A DNA stretch of 53,678 bases from NCBI RefSeq assembly GCF_018917935.1, contig NZ_JAHLPN010000021.1, forward strand, positions 1 through 53,678, given 5' to 3'. A program made the translations under genes and the position numbers. This DNA is from Kineothrix sp. MSJ-39 (GTDB lineage: Bacteria > Bacillota > Clostridia > Lachnospirales > Lachnospiraceae). Positions 1-7,703 of this stretch are shown piece after piece (positions within the stretch are counted from its first letter, which is position 1; the number at the start of each line of letters is the position of its first letter). The notes under the pieces were generated by a model that worked only from the letters and a program-made list of their open reading frames with translations, ran no database searches and was not told the origin of the DNA.

Positions 1-36
1 CCGATTGCCCGAATAGTAACTTTAAAGCTTGTTTTA

Positions 37-129
37 CAGGCGGAAATTTTCGCCTGCTCTTGACATGCTCGAATCGACACTGTTATATATAAAGCAAGGG
101 CTGAATGCTCATTTGAGAGCCTTCAGCCC
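37..129. other. Two hairpins before a broken regulator
   Basis: Two inverted repeats: CAGGCG (37-42) with CGCCTG (51-56), and GGGCTGAA (98-105) with TTCAGCCC (122-129). They lie downstream of the truncated LysR fragment and may be terminators, but neither is followed by a convincing T-run. Nothing else is recognisable in the first 160 bases. Confidence 0.3.
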
Positions 130-163
130 AATCATTATCATAGAAGATTACATTTACAGAGTT

Positions 164-361
164 TTATTCACACACTCTTTCGGTCAGTTCCACACCGCTG
201 TTGCTGCGGATAAAAAGAGAAAATCCTGTTTCTTTTTCCAGTGCAACAATGGCATGGCTGATTCCAGCTTGTGTATAATGCAAAATTTCAGCAGTTTTTG
301 TGATGTTTCCAATTTCTGCTACCTTTAAAAATATTTCATATTTATTCAGTGTCATATCCAT
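164..361 (-). pseudogene. Truncated LysR-type regulator (N-terminal HTH only)
   Basis: The 65-residue product is the winged helix-turn-helix of a LysR-family regulator: a helix around NKYEIFLKVAEIGNITKTAE, then a recognition-helix segment TQAGISHAIVALEKE and the wing residues SLFIRSNSGVELTE. Full LysR proteins are about 290-300 residues, so the whole effector-binding domain is missing; the frame closes at TERVCE and I see no continuation in the 160 bases beyond. It is divergent from the MATE gene that it may once have regulated. A free HTH could still bind DNA but would lack the usual dimerisation and effector domain, so I call it a remnant. Confidence 0.75.
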
Positions 362-469
362 TCTCCATAACTTTTATGATTAGTTGGCAATCAAAACATT
401 CTCTTTTAGAATGTGTTTGCATTAAGTATATTATTGTCATGTGAAAAAAACAAGGAGAAGAACAAACAG

Positions 470-1816
470 ATGGAGAAAGAATTTGATACGCTGCCTGTCC
501 GCACCTTGGTATTCCGTTTGGGTATTCCGGCAATGGCTGCACAGTTTTTTAATATTTTATACAGCATTGTAGACCGTATATTTGTTGGACACATGATAAA
601 TGGAGAAGCTGCTATCGCTGGAATAGGCGTTTGTGCTCCAATCCTAAATTCGGTAACAGCGTTCGCATCGTTGATTGGCATTGGCGGTGCATCTATTTTA
701 AGCATTTCTATGGGAAAGAGAGATCATAAAACAGCACAAAAGACAATCAAAACATCTTTTTATCTCCTTATTTGTCTTTCTATATTGCTTACAGTAAGTC
801 TGCTGTTTTTTGCAAGGCCTATTTTATTTGCTTTTGGCTGTAGCGAAACCCTGTTCCCGTATGCAAAGAGCTATTTTTGCACCTATGTTGTCGGAACAAC
901 TGCAATGCTGCTGGGGCTTGGTTTGAATCAATTTGTTCTGGCACAGGGACTTGCCAAACAAGGAATGATTTCTGTTGTAATTGGCGCAGCTATAAATACT
1001 CTTTTTGATTCCATTTTTATTTTCATATTTAATTTGGGAGTGAAGGGTGCCGCCATTGCAACGGTTCTTGGTCAAATCGGTTCTATGGTCTATGTGTTGT
1101 CTGTATTATCTGGAAGTTGTGTGGAAATAAGGCTGTCTACACCTAAACTTGATATCAGTAATGCAGGGAAAATCCTGTATGTTGGTTTTTTGCCTTTTTT
1201 AATTGTCCTTTTGGAAAATCTTCTTATGATAGTGTTGAATATTACACTTAGAAAATACGGAGGAGATGCATTGGGGGATGATTACATTACTTGTGCAACT
1301 GTTGTGCAGAGCTTTATGGTTTTGGTTTACAGTTCTGGTTATGGATTTACGCAGGGATGTGGCACGCTGTATGGATACAACTATGGTGCAGGAAACTATA
1401 AGCGAGTGATGGATACTTTTCGCTGGGTGTTAATTGTCTGTGCAATTTATATGGGTATGATTTCCATTCTTTCTCAGACAATACCGACCATGTTCGTCCG
1501 CATTTTTTTGAAAGATGAGTGGTTGATCAGGTTGGCATCTACTTGTATTCGGCGGTATGCGGCGGGACTTCTCGGAGTTGCGGTACAGTATGCCTTTGTG
1601 GATGGCCTGACTGCAATGGGACAGATCAAATATGCTATGCCGTTATCTTTATTTAGAAAAGTTCTTTATATTGGAGCGGTTTTGCTTATACCACTGTTTC
1701 TGCCGCTTGATATTGTGTTTTGGGCTGAGACAATTTGCGACCTTGGTGGTGCAGCTGTGACGTTAATGGTATTTATTATGATAATTAAACCGAATCTAAA
1801 AAAAGTATGTCAGTAA
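470..1816 (+). CDS. MATE-family multidrug/cation efflux transporter
   Basis: Inner-membrane exporter of the MATE family, coupling ion influx to export of drugs or other organic compounds. The 448-residue product has the usual twelve-helix length and the typical opening of a cytoplasmic segment followed by LGIPAMAAQFFNILYSIVDRIFVGH, here cut to its sense: PAMAAQFFNILYSIVDRIF is the helix-1 motif. A later repeat half begins near residue 230. Start chosen at the ATG at 470 because AAGGAG (452-457) precedes it; the upstream in-frame ATG at 413 has no ribosome site. It is divergent from the broken LysR gene. Substrate unknown. Its AT-rich codon use resembles the adjacent mobile element more than the chromosome beyond 12.5 kb. 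Confidence 0.9.
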   Translation: MEKEFDTLPVRTLVFRLGIPAMAAQFFNILYSIVDRIFVGHMINGEAAIAGIGVCAPILNSVTAFASLIGIGGASILSISMGKRDHKTAQKTIKTSFYLLICLSILLTVSLLFFARPILFAFGCSETLFPYAKSYFCTYVVGTTAMLLGLGLNQFVLAQGLAKQGMISVVIGAAINTLFDSIFIFIFNLGVKGAAIATVLGQIGSMVYVLSVLSGSCVEIRLSTPKLDISNAGKILYVGFLPFLIVLLENLLMIVLNITLRKYGGDALGDDYITCATVVQSFMVLVYSSGYGFTQGCGTLYGYNYGAGNYKRVMDTFRWVLIVCAIYMGMISILSQTIPTMFVRIFLKDEWLIRLASTCIRRYAAGLLGVAVQYAFVDGLTAMGQIKYAMPLSLFRKVLYIGAVLLIPLFLPLDIVFWAETICDLGGAAVTLMVFIMIIKPNLKKVCQ

Positions 1817-1936
1817 TGAGTAGTCATGAAATGGGGGAAGATGAAGAAGTAGACAACTTCCAGTTTGCCGAAATATCTGGCTGACTTTCCCCATTTTACA
1901 GGCATTCTAGCCTGTTTATTAGTGAAATGATATGTA

Positions 1937-1990
1937 TTTTCCCTTATTTTTGCCCTTATGAGATAATTGTAAGGGAAATAAGGGAATTTC
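1937..1990. repeat. Left end of the integrated element (attL-like repeats)
   Basis: The run beginning TTTCCCTTATTTTTGCCCTTA at 1938 (shown here as TTTCCCTTATTTTT plus GCCCTTA) matches 10827-10850 at 22 of 24 positions. It contains CCCTTA twice, about one helical turn apart, and an inverted copy AAGGGAAATAAGGGA at 1971-1985. It sits directly beyond the 3' end of the integrase gene, where the attachment site of a tyrosine-integrase element is expected. The exact crossover point cannot be told from one sequence; part of the structure may be integrase arm sites rather than the core. Confidence 0.6.
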
Positions 1991-1995
1991 TTTTT

Positions 1996-3291
1996 TTAGT
2001 CGTTGCCTGCCACTTTATCAAGCAGCCTTGCTGATTCCCGCTTGGCTTTTCTTGTGGAGTGAGCATAGACATTCATTGTGGTACTGACATCTGAGTGCCC
2101 TAACAGTTCCTGCACATCCTTAGGTGCTGCTCCGTTTGCTAGAAGGTTACTTGTGTAGGTGTGACGCAGTTGGTGGAAGTGAAATCCTTCAAATCCATCC
2201 AGCTTCTGTGCAATCTTTCTGCAAACAATTCCTAATGTACTTGGCAGTTCCAGACTTCCATCCGGTCGTAAGCAGACAAAGGATATTTCATTGTAATCCT
2301 CAGGAACTTCTTCTGTTCCATCCAGATGATAGAACTCATAGTAAGTTCTGTTTTTGTCCTTGACTTCTCTGTAGTAGTTCTTGTGATAAAGTTCCCCATA
2401 CTGTAGCCGGTTTTTAAGCTGTTCCTTTCGGGCAGTACGGAGAATCTCTGTCAGTGTATCGCCAAAATCAACAATCCTTACCTTCTTTCGCTTGGTTGGT
2501 CCGATGATGTTCTTGTGCCTTGAGCCATCATAGCGGATACTACGTCTGATTGTAAGACATTGTTCTTCAAGGTTTACATCCTGCCATGCCAGACCACAGG
2601 CTTCTCCAATACGAAGTCCTGCATAATAGGCTATCTGAATTGGAAGTATTGCCGGTGGGTTGTAATCCTGTAGAAAATGAATCAGTCTTTCATAATCCTC
2701 TCGTGGAATAGGTTTTATATCACCATCCATATCATCATCGGAAAATAAATCAACCTCATCCGTCTGATATTTCAGCTTAATATACTGCATCGGATTGAAA
2801 GTGATATATTGCTTTGGTGATACTGCAAATCGGAATGACTGCTGTAATACTGCTGAAAAAGAACGGATGTAATCCTTGCTGTAGCCTTTTCTTTCTGTTC
2901 CGTCTGGATAAATACCACCAAATGAAAGCAAATCGAAGAAGGCTTGCAAATGCTCAGTTGTTACATTTTTCAGTTTTCTCTTTGAAATTGGGTGTTTCTT
3001 GATGTTATTGATAGCACCGAGGTAATTCTGGACTGTCCCATTACTGAGAGTACCTGTCTTTAATTCTTCCTCTGCCCATATATCAAGCAGTTCTCCAACT
3101 GTGATGTTTTCCGATTTTGCAATGAATTTCTTGCTTTCGTAATCGTCCATTGCCTGACGGAGCAGTTTTTCTGTTTCACTCTTGCTTTCTGTTCCAGCAT
3201 ATTCTTTCTGAACCAGATTGCCACTTTGGTCTTCTACATAGAAGCGGTAGTACCATTTCTTTCCTTTTTTTCTTACAGATCCTTTTGCCAT
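1996..3291 (-). CDS. Tyrosine site-specific integrase of the mobile element
   Basis: Integrates and excises the element by strand exchange through a covalent phosphotyrosine intermediate. The 431-residue protein begins with an arm-type DNA-binding domain (KGSVRKKGKKWYYRFYVED, residues about 3-21), followed by a SAM-like core-binding domain (about 65-165) and the catalytic domain. The catalytic residues are visible: Arg in GLRIGEACGLAW, His-x-x-Arg in HQLRHTYTSNLL, His in LLGHSDVSTTMNVYAH, and the Tyr nucleophile in NVYAH. Start taken at the ATG at 3291 behind GAAAGGAGA; the frame opens 30 bases earlier at a TTG without support. The gene ends 6 bases inside the left repeat, a common layout for integrative elements. 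Confidence 0.95.
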   Translation of the reverse strand: MAKGSVRKKGKKWYYRFYVEDQSGNLVQKEYAGTESKSETEKLLRQAMDDYESKKFIAKSENITVGELLDIWAEEELKTGTLSNGTVQNYLGAINNIKKHPISKRKLKNVTTEHLQAFFDLLSFGGIYPDGTERKGYSKDYIRSFSAVLQQSFRFAVSPKQYITFNPMQYIKLKYQTDEVDLFSDDDMDGDIKPIPREDYERLIHFLQDYNPPAILPIQIAYYAGLRIGEACGLAWQDVNLEEQCLTIRRSIRYDGSRHKNIIGPTKRKKVRIVDFGDTLTEILRTARKEQLKNRLQYGELYHKNYYREVKDKNRTYYEFYHLDGTEEVPEDYNEISFVCLRPDGSLELPSTLGIVCRKIAQKLDGFEGFHFHQLRHTYTSNLLANGAAPKDVQELLGHSDVSTTMNVYAHSTRKAKRESARLLDKVAGND

Positions 3292-3451
3292 AATCGTGTA
3301 TCTCCTTTCGATATTCGACAATCGGAACTGATGAAATGCTTCTTGCGTGTAGGCATCTTATGGATAAGTCCATAAGCCAATTCGCTGCTCGTCAAATCTG
3401 TAAACAGTTTGACTCGCTTGTGCTCATTGTATCATAACTCCGGTTGTCGTT

Positions 3452-4069
3452 CTATACCGAGTCGGAATTATCTTCTAAGAGATTGGATAGTCTCTGTGCC
3501 GCCACATCTGGATTCTTGGAATATGTCCTTATGATGTCAGCTATATCATTAAATGCATTGACTGAGTGTGTAATCTCTCTTAGGAACATTATTTCATTGT
3601 ATTCCTGATTGGATTCAAATCCCATCTTGGCTGCTACATCTGCATATTCTGTGTTTGCCTTGAAGTTATTGCAGGCATTGGTAAATGAATCAGCAAAGAG
3701 CTTGTATTCGTTTAATATTGCCAGCAACAGGTTCTTGGCGAAATCTCCATCTGCGTTATCAAGGTTTGTTGGAAGGTTTTCAATAATATCAGTCATAGAG
3801 TCTCTTATAAGAAGTTCTTTCTTATCTGTTATATCTGTTTCGTAGCTGTCAGTTTCGCCTTTGAGCCATTCCACAGATACATGAAGTGCCTCGGAAAGTC
3901 CTTCAAGTACCATCTTCTTGGTATTATCGATTGTTCCAGCTTCATAACGCTGTATGGTGGAAGCGGTGACTCCCATCTTGTCTGCAACATAAGGTTGTGT
4001 AAGGTTTAATTCTGTTCTGCGGCTTTTAGCCCTCTCACCGATAATCCGGCGAAGTTCCTTATCCTTCAT
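3452..4069 (-). CDS. XRE-family (Cro/cI-type) element repressor
   Basis: Predicted DNA-binding repressor controlling the element's genes. The 205-residue protein has an HTH_3 domain at about residues 8-62: ERAKSRRTELNLTQPYVADK, then the recognition helix TASTIQRYEAGT. The C-terminal two-thirds is helical and acidic, without a visible LexA-type protease motif, so induction by self-cleavage is not apparent. Start taken at the ATG at 4069, preceded 8 bases upstream by AAAAGGAGG (4078-4086), rather than the in-frame ATG at 4111. It is divergent from the excisionase gene, and the shared intergenic region carries two copies of a 13-base palindrome, one of them over its own promoter, suggesting autoregulation. 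Confidence 0.88.
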   Translation of the reverse strand: MKDKELRRIIGERAKSRRTELNLTQPYVADKMGVTASTIQRYEAGTIDNTKKMVLEGLSEALHVSVEWLKGETDSYETDITDKKELLIRDSMTDIIENLPTNLDNADGDFAKNLLLAILNEYKLFADSFTNACNNFKANTEYADVAAKMGFESNQEYNEIMFLREITHSVNAFNDIADIIRTYSKNPDVAAQRLSNLLEDNSDSV

Positions 4070-4111
4070 GTTGTCTGCCTCCTTTTCGCTTATTCCTTTC
4101 GGTATGTTCAT

Positions 4112-4147
4112 ACTATATCATATAAAAATTAAAATTGCAATATGCAA
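4112..4147 (-). promoter_or_regulatory. Promoter and operator of the XRE repressor
   Basis: On the minus strand, TTGCAA (4140-4135) and TATAGT (4117-4112) are separated by 17 bases, a good sigma-A promoter. The -35 is part of the palindrome TTGCA-TAT-TGCAA (4135-4147 in forward coordinates), so a repressor bound there would block the polymerase. Confidence 0.6.
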
Positions 4148-4178
4148 TGATATAAATATCTTTATAATTTCGTAACGC

Positions 4179-4234
4179 TTGACAATAAAATATAAACGCG
4201 ATATACTGACAGAAAAATAAATTGCATAATGCAA
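4179..4234 (+). promoter_or_regulatory. Excisionase promoter with downstream operator
   Basis: TTGACA (4179-4184) and TATACT (4202-4207) are 17 bases apart, a near-consensus promoter reading into the excisionase gene. TTGCA-TAA-TGCAA (4222-4234), the second copy of the operator palindrome, lies just after the expected transcription start, 20 bases before the ATG. Binding by the XRE repressor is inferred. Confidence 0.65.
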
Positions 4235-4253
4235 TTTGAAAGGAGCTGATTAA

Positions 4254-4484
4254 ATGACGGAAAGAAAGATAGCTTTATCTATTGAAGATGCTGCCGACTA
4301 TACAGGAATTGGAAGAAACACTCTAAGAAAACTTGTTGAGTGGGAAAAACTTCCTGTTCTAAAGGTCGGAAGAAAAGTTCTCATAAAGACGGATATGCTT
4401 GAAAAGTTTATGGAAGTCAACGAAGGCAGAGATTTGAGAGATAAGACCAGCGTAAGAGCAGTTACAAGAAAAGTGACAATTTAA
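4254..4484 (+). CDS. Excisionase-like MerR/HTH_17 DNA-binding protein
   Basis: A 76-residue protein with the winged-helix fold of excisionases (HTH_17 family): ALSIEDAADYTGIGRNTLRK is the first helix-turn-helix, and LPVLKVGRKVLIKTDMLEKF is the wing and final helix. Such proteins bind and bend the attachment site so the integrase favours excision, and some also regulate transfer genes. Start supported by AAAGGAG eight bases upstream. It is the first gene rightward of the repressor and is driven by its own strong promoter, so derepression should raise excisionase. The reading frame ends in a basic tail (RAVTRKVTI). Confidence 0.85.
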   Translation: MTERKIALSIEDAADYTGIGRNTLRKLVEWEKLPVLKVGRKVLIKTDMLEKFMEVNEGRDLRDKTSVRAVTRKVTI

Positions 4485-4701
4485 AAGAGGCGGCTTCTAA
4501 TGAAACCGCCCCTGATATATCAGACCGAAGCCATGATATACCTACACGCAAAAGGATTATAACATGTGCTTCTTCTGATATGCAACAACCAATTAACGGA
4601 ATGGAAGGACTGATAGAGCAAAGTGGTGGCAAAAAGCGGTGGCTTTATAGATGAGGATAAAAAGAGTTAGACTATCATATTCAAAGGAAATATCATAAGA
4701 T
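4485..4701. other. Non-coding stretch between excisionase and oriT
   Basis: I find no convincing gene here. GGCGG...CCGCC with inner TT/GAA pairing just after the excisionase stop (about 4491-4510) could be a weak terminator or attenuator. A short open stretch near 4579-4653 encodes a 24-residue peptide without ribosome site and is probably a remnant of a mobilization accessory gene or chance. Confidence 0.35.
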
Positions 4702-4827
4702 CTCAAAGCCCTCGGCGTTTGAGAGCGAAATACACCCCTCGCACAAACATACGGTTTATGCTCAGCGTATTTCGCCCTGCCGGGAGCCTATCACGCAAGC
4801 GTGATAATACAAATGCTGCCGCATTTG
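4702..4827. other. Putative origin of transfer (oriT) with four stem-loops
   Basis: Four inverted repeats are packed into 126 bases directly upstream of the relaxase: CTCAAA/TTTGAG (4702-4707, 4718-4723), GCGAAATAC/GTATTTCGC (4725-4733, 4767-4775), ATCACGC/GCGTGAT (4790-4796, 4799-4805) and CAAATGC/GCATTTG (4810-4816, 4821-4827). All arms are perfect. Clustered hairpins next to a relaxase gene are the usual picture of an oriT; the nick would most likely lie in the 33-base loop of the second repeat, which I cannot match confidently to a known nick consensus. Confidence 0.6.
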
Positions 4828-4922
4828 ATTATACCGGATATGACAATGAGTTTACAACAATACCACTTTTGTTATCTGTTCGTCTTCCATTCCAATTATC
4901 AGAGGAAGGAGAAGAAAGCACA

Positions 4923-6545
4923 TTGACAACAAGACATTCATTTATACAGATGACCAAGCTGTCGAATGTCCGGGGAAGAATAACCTATATATCAAGCCAT
5001 GCAAAGCAGGAACATCTGTATGCGGTTTATGAAACAACTGACAGAAGCTATTGGACGGAGCTTGCACGATGCAGCCAGCAGGAATTTAAGAAAAGTGGTG
5101 TTGATGGAAAGTGTATCGAGGCAAGGGAGCTTATCATTGCTCTGCCTGAATCACTTTATGAACAGGGGATGCCCGATATGCTGCTAAAATCGTTTACAGA
5201 TAAATTCAAGGAAAAATATGGTGTGGAATGCGTTGCAGCACTTCACCATAACAAGCGTATGACAAATTTCCATATCCATCTTATCTTTTCAGAAAGGCAG
5301 TTGTTAGCGGAACCCGTTATAAAGACTGCCACAAGGAATATGTTCTATGATGAACATGGAAATCATGTACGAACCAAGAAAGAAATCCTTGATGATACTG
5401 GCAATATCCGTAAAAGATGTAAGGTTATCAAAAAAGGCGAGATTTATGAGAAGAAGCTGTTTACTTCAAAAAATACGAGGTTCAAGCAAGAAGATTTTCT
5501 GGACGAGGTAAAATTATTCTACACCAGAATGATAAACCGCTGGGTAACGGATGAAAAAGACAGATTAACAGTATTTGACCGTAATGGTCCATATCTTGCT
5601 ACCAAGAAGATTGGAAAAAATAATCCCAAAACTGAACAGATTGAGCAGGATAATAAACTTCGGATGGATTGGAACCGGGAAGTTGACAGGGCAATCATAA
5701 GCGAGGTCCCTATGGATGATATTCTACAGATAAAGAAGGAACATATCACAGAGCCCATAAAGCGGTCGATTGAACTGTATGGAAACAGACCTCAAAGATT
5801 AGCATTGATACTGAATATGGCGATTACAGAGCTGGTACTGCTGATATCGAAGGTGCTGGAGACAGCCAGAGCAATTCGGGATAAGATACTAAATACAGAT
5901 GATGCGAATGTCGATAAAACAGATATTGCAAGCCATATAATTGTAGATAACAAAGATAATACTTCTGCTATTGAAGAGGCCCCTAAAGTTGGTGAAATAA
6001 AACCAGCTAAGGAAGAATCATTCAAGGATGTTGTTACAGAGCCAGCAAAGGCAGTTGCCTATCAGAAAATACCTGACAAGCCTGTAATGACACCAGAGGC
6101 AGCGGCTTATCCAAAGTTTAAGAAGATAAAAGCGGAGCTTGATAATCAGAATAATCTTATTTTTCAGGCTGAACAGCAACGAGGCAATCTTGAGATTGAA
6201 TTGTCAGATTTGAAAGGATTGGCAAAGATTACAAGAAAAGCTGAGTTACAAAGAAAGATTGATGAAAAGACTGACTATATCAATAGGTTGAAGATTGGAC
6301 TTTCAAACATGGTTCGTAATTATGGATTTGAAAATATGAATGAATTCTATCTAAGCTATAAGGAATCTAAGGGGGCTTATGCATATTATCAGCAGAAAGT
6401 TGAGGATTGGAAAAAATCTTATGGCAATGCAGGTACCGAGATTAATAAGACAGAAAAAGTGAAACAACGGCTTGGTAGATTACAAAAAAATGCTGAAATT
6501 GTGCAGAATGATAATCGACAAATAAAGGATACGGGGGCAAGATGA
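4923..6545 (+). CDS. MobA/MobL (MobQ-type) relaxase
   Basis: Predicted to nick one strand at oriT, stay bound to the 5' end and lead it into a recipient cell. The N-terminal nuclease domain (about residues 1-240) contains the metal-binding motif FHIHLIFSER, preceded by LHHNKRMTN, and an early tyrosine region around RGRITYISSHAKQ that would supply the nucleophile. The C-terminal half is charged and coiled-coil rich (about residues 390-480), without a primase or helicase domain. I place the start at the TTG at 4923 because AGGAAGGAGAA (4903-4913) stands the right distance upstream and related proteins begin with a similar TRHxFIQMTKLSN run; the ATG at 4950 is the alternative. No coupling protein or secretion genes follow. 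Confidence 0.88.
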   Translation: MTTRHSFIQMTKLSNVRGRITYISSHAKQEHLYAVYETTDRSYWTELARCSQQEFKKSGVDGKCIEARELIIALPESLYEQGMPDMLLKSFTDKFKEKYGVECVAALHHNKRMTNFHIHLIFSERQLLAEPVIKTATRNMFYDEHGNHVRTKKEILDDTGNIRKRCKVIKKGEIYEKKLFTSKNTRFKQEDFLDEVKLFYTRMINRWVTDEKDRLTVFDRNGPYLATKKIGKNNPKTEQIEQDNKLRMDWNREVDRAIISEVPMDDILQIKKEHITEPIKRSIELYGNRPQRLALILNMAITELVLLISKVLETARAIRDKILNTDDANVDKTDIASHIIVDNKDNTSAIEEAPKVGEIKPAKEESFKDVVTEPAKAVAYQKIPDKPVMTPEAAAYPKFKKIKAELDNQNNLIFQAEQQRGNLEIELSDLKGLAKITRKAELQRKIDEKTDYINRLKIGLSNMVRNYGFENMNEFYLSYKESKGAYAYYQQKVEDWKKSYGNAGTEINKTEKVKQRLGRLQKNAEIVQNDNRQIKDTGAR

Positions 6546-6660
6546 TGTATGCCCCTTTATCTTGTGATTCCTCTATTAGAGAGACTGCTGTTATTGCACT
6601 TTTTCAGTTTTTATTTTTTCAATTTTATATAAAACAATGCCTGTGATACATGAAATAGTT
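6546..6660. other. AT-rich gap after the relaxase
   Basis: No gene is visible. The stretch contains T-rich runs (around 6598-6620) that could end the relaxase transcript, but no clear stem-loop precedes them. Confidence 0.3.
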
Positions 6661-6756
6661 TCAGTGATACTGACAGCTGAGTGATGTAACGTTCCAGCAC
6701 ATCCTTTAGTACTGCTCTGCTTGCCAATAGGTTGTTTGTGTAGGTACGATGCAACA
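6661..6756 (-). pseudogene. Remnant of a second integrase C-terminus
   Basis: Read on the minus strand this segment encodes LHRTYTNNLLASRAVLKDVL and then ERYITQLSVS, plainly related to QLRHTYTSNLLANGAAPKDV and QELLGHSDVS of the intact integrase, and the DNA aligns with about 2085-2175. It has lost the catalytic-His region and the tyrosine and has no start. It marks an old integrase gene inside the present element, suggesting that the cargo to its right arrived by an earlier or tandem insertion. Confidence 0.75.
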
Positions 6757-7010
6757 AATCGGTATAATTGCTCATCTCATGATACAATATAAAAAGACTG
6801 ATTATGCCGATATACAGAACCTGAGAGTTAATGAAAGTGGATAAACTTGTTTTGTCCGTGCAAGGGAACTATAATGTTTTTGGTAGAAATAAGAAATGAA
6901 TTATAGAACATTAAAATAGACTGCTGAAAATTGGAAGTGACACCTCGTGGGCTAATACCAAAAGATGTAGAAAAAACTATTGATGGAAGAACAAAAATCA
7001 AGGAGTAATC
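6757..7010. other. Degenerate coding remnants before the two-component genes
   Basis: No intact gene. An open stretch near 6801-6880 reads DYADIQNLRVNESG, stop, TCFVRARELYNVFGRNKK, which loosely resembles the start of a phage antirepressor; another at 6932-7008 reads VTPRGLIPKDVEKTIDGRTK with no start codon. Both look like leftovers. The last bases supply AAGGAG (7000-7005) for the response regulator. Confidence 0.35.
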
Positions 7011-7013
7011 GTG

Positions 7014-7703
7014 ATGGAAAATAAGATAATATTGATTGAAGATGATAAAGAAATTAGTGAAATGATAAACGATTATTTATCTGGAGAATTTGAAGTGACA
7101 GCTTTTAGTGATGGTATGTCAGCTTTCCAGAAAATTACAAGTTATGATGAATATGCGCTTGCACTTATTGATCTTATGTTACCGGATATAAGCGGCATGG
7201 AGATTATTAAGACAATTCGGAAAGTCAGCAAGATACCAATTATTATTATTACTGCTAAAGATAATGATATAGACAAATCATTAGGATTGAATTTAGGTGC
7301 TGATGATTATGTGGTAAAACCATTTTCACTTATTGAGCTTGCTGCCAGAATAAAGGCTAACATCAGACGTGCAAGAACCTATCAAGTGATACAGAATAAT
7401 TCAATTATTAAAATTAAAGATATAGAAATCGACCCTCAGAGTCACGTGGTTAGGCGTAAAGGAACGACCATAGATTTAACGCCAATTGAATTTCAAATTT
7501 TATATATTTTAGCAAGCCATCCAGGACAGGCTTATTCAAAGGACAGGCTATATGAACTGATTTGGAAAGAACCATATTTTGAAAATGAAAATGTGTTGAA
7601 TACACACATCAATCGTCTTCGCTTGAAATTGAAGAACAATGTAAAAGACAGCACAACCTATATTAAAACTTTATGGGGTATTGGCTACAAGATGGAGGGA
7701 TAG
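7014..7703 (+). CDS. OmpR/PhoB-family response regulator
   Basis: Transcription factor activated by phosphorylation from the kinase encoded directly downstream. The receiver domain (residues 1-115) shows the acidic pair in LIEDDKE, the phospho-acceptor Asp in LIDLMLPD (about residue 53), Thr in IIITAKD and Lys in DDYVVKPFS. The C-terminal winged helix (about 130-229) has the typical LTPIEFQILYILASHPGQAY and ENVLNTHINRLRLKL segments. Start: an ATG at 7014 spaced 8 bases from AAGGAG; a GTG at 7011 is also in frame. It shares an operon with the kinase and most likely controls the ABC transporter genes that follow, as in bacitracin/lantibiotic-sensing loci. Confidence 0.93.
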   Translation: MENKIILIEDDKEISEMINDYLSGEFEVTAFSDGMSAFQKITSYDEYALALIDLMLPDISGMEIIKTIRKVSKIPIIIITAKDNDIDKSLGLNLGADDYVVKPFSLIELAARIKANIRRARTYQVIQNNSIIKIKDIEIDPQSHVVRRKGTTIDLTPIEFQILYILASHPGQAYSKDRLYELIWKEPYFENENVLNTHINRLRLKLKNNVKDSTTYIKTLWGIGYKMEG

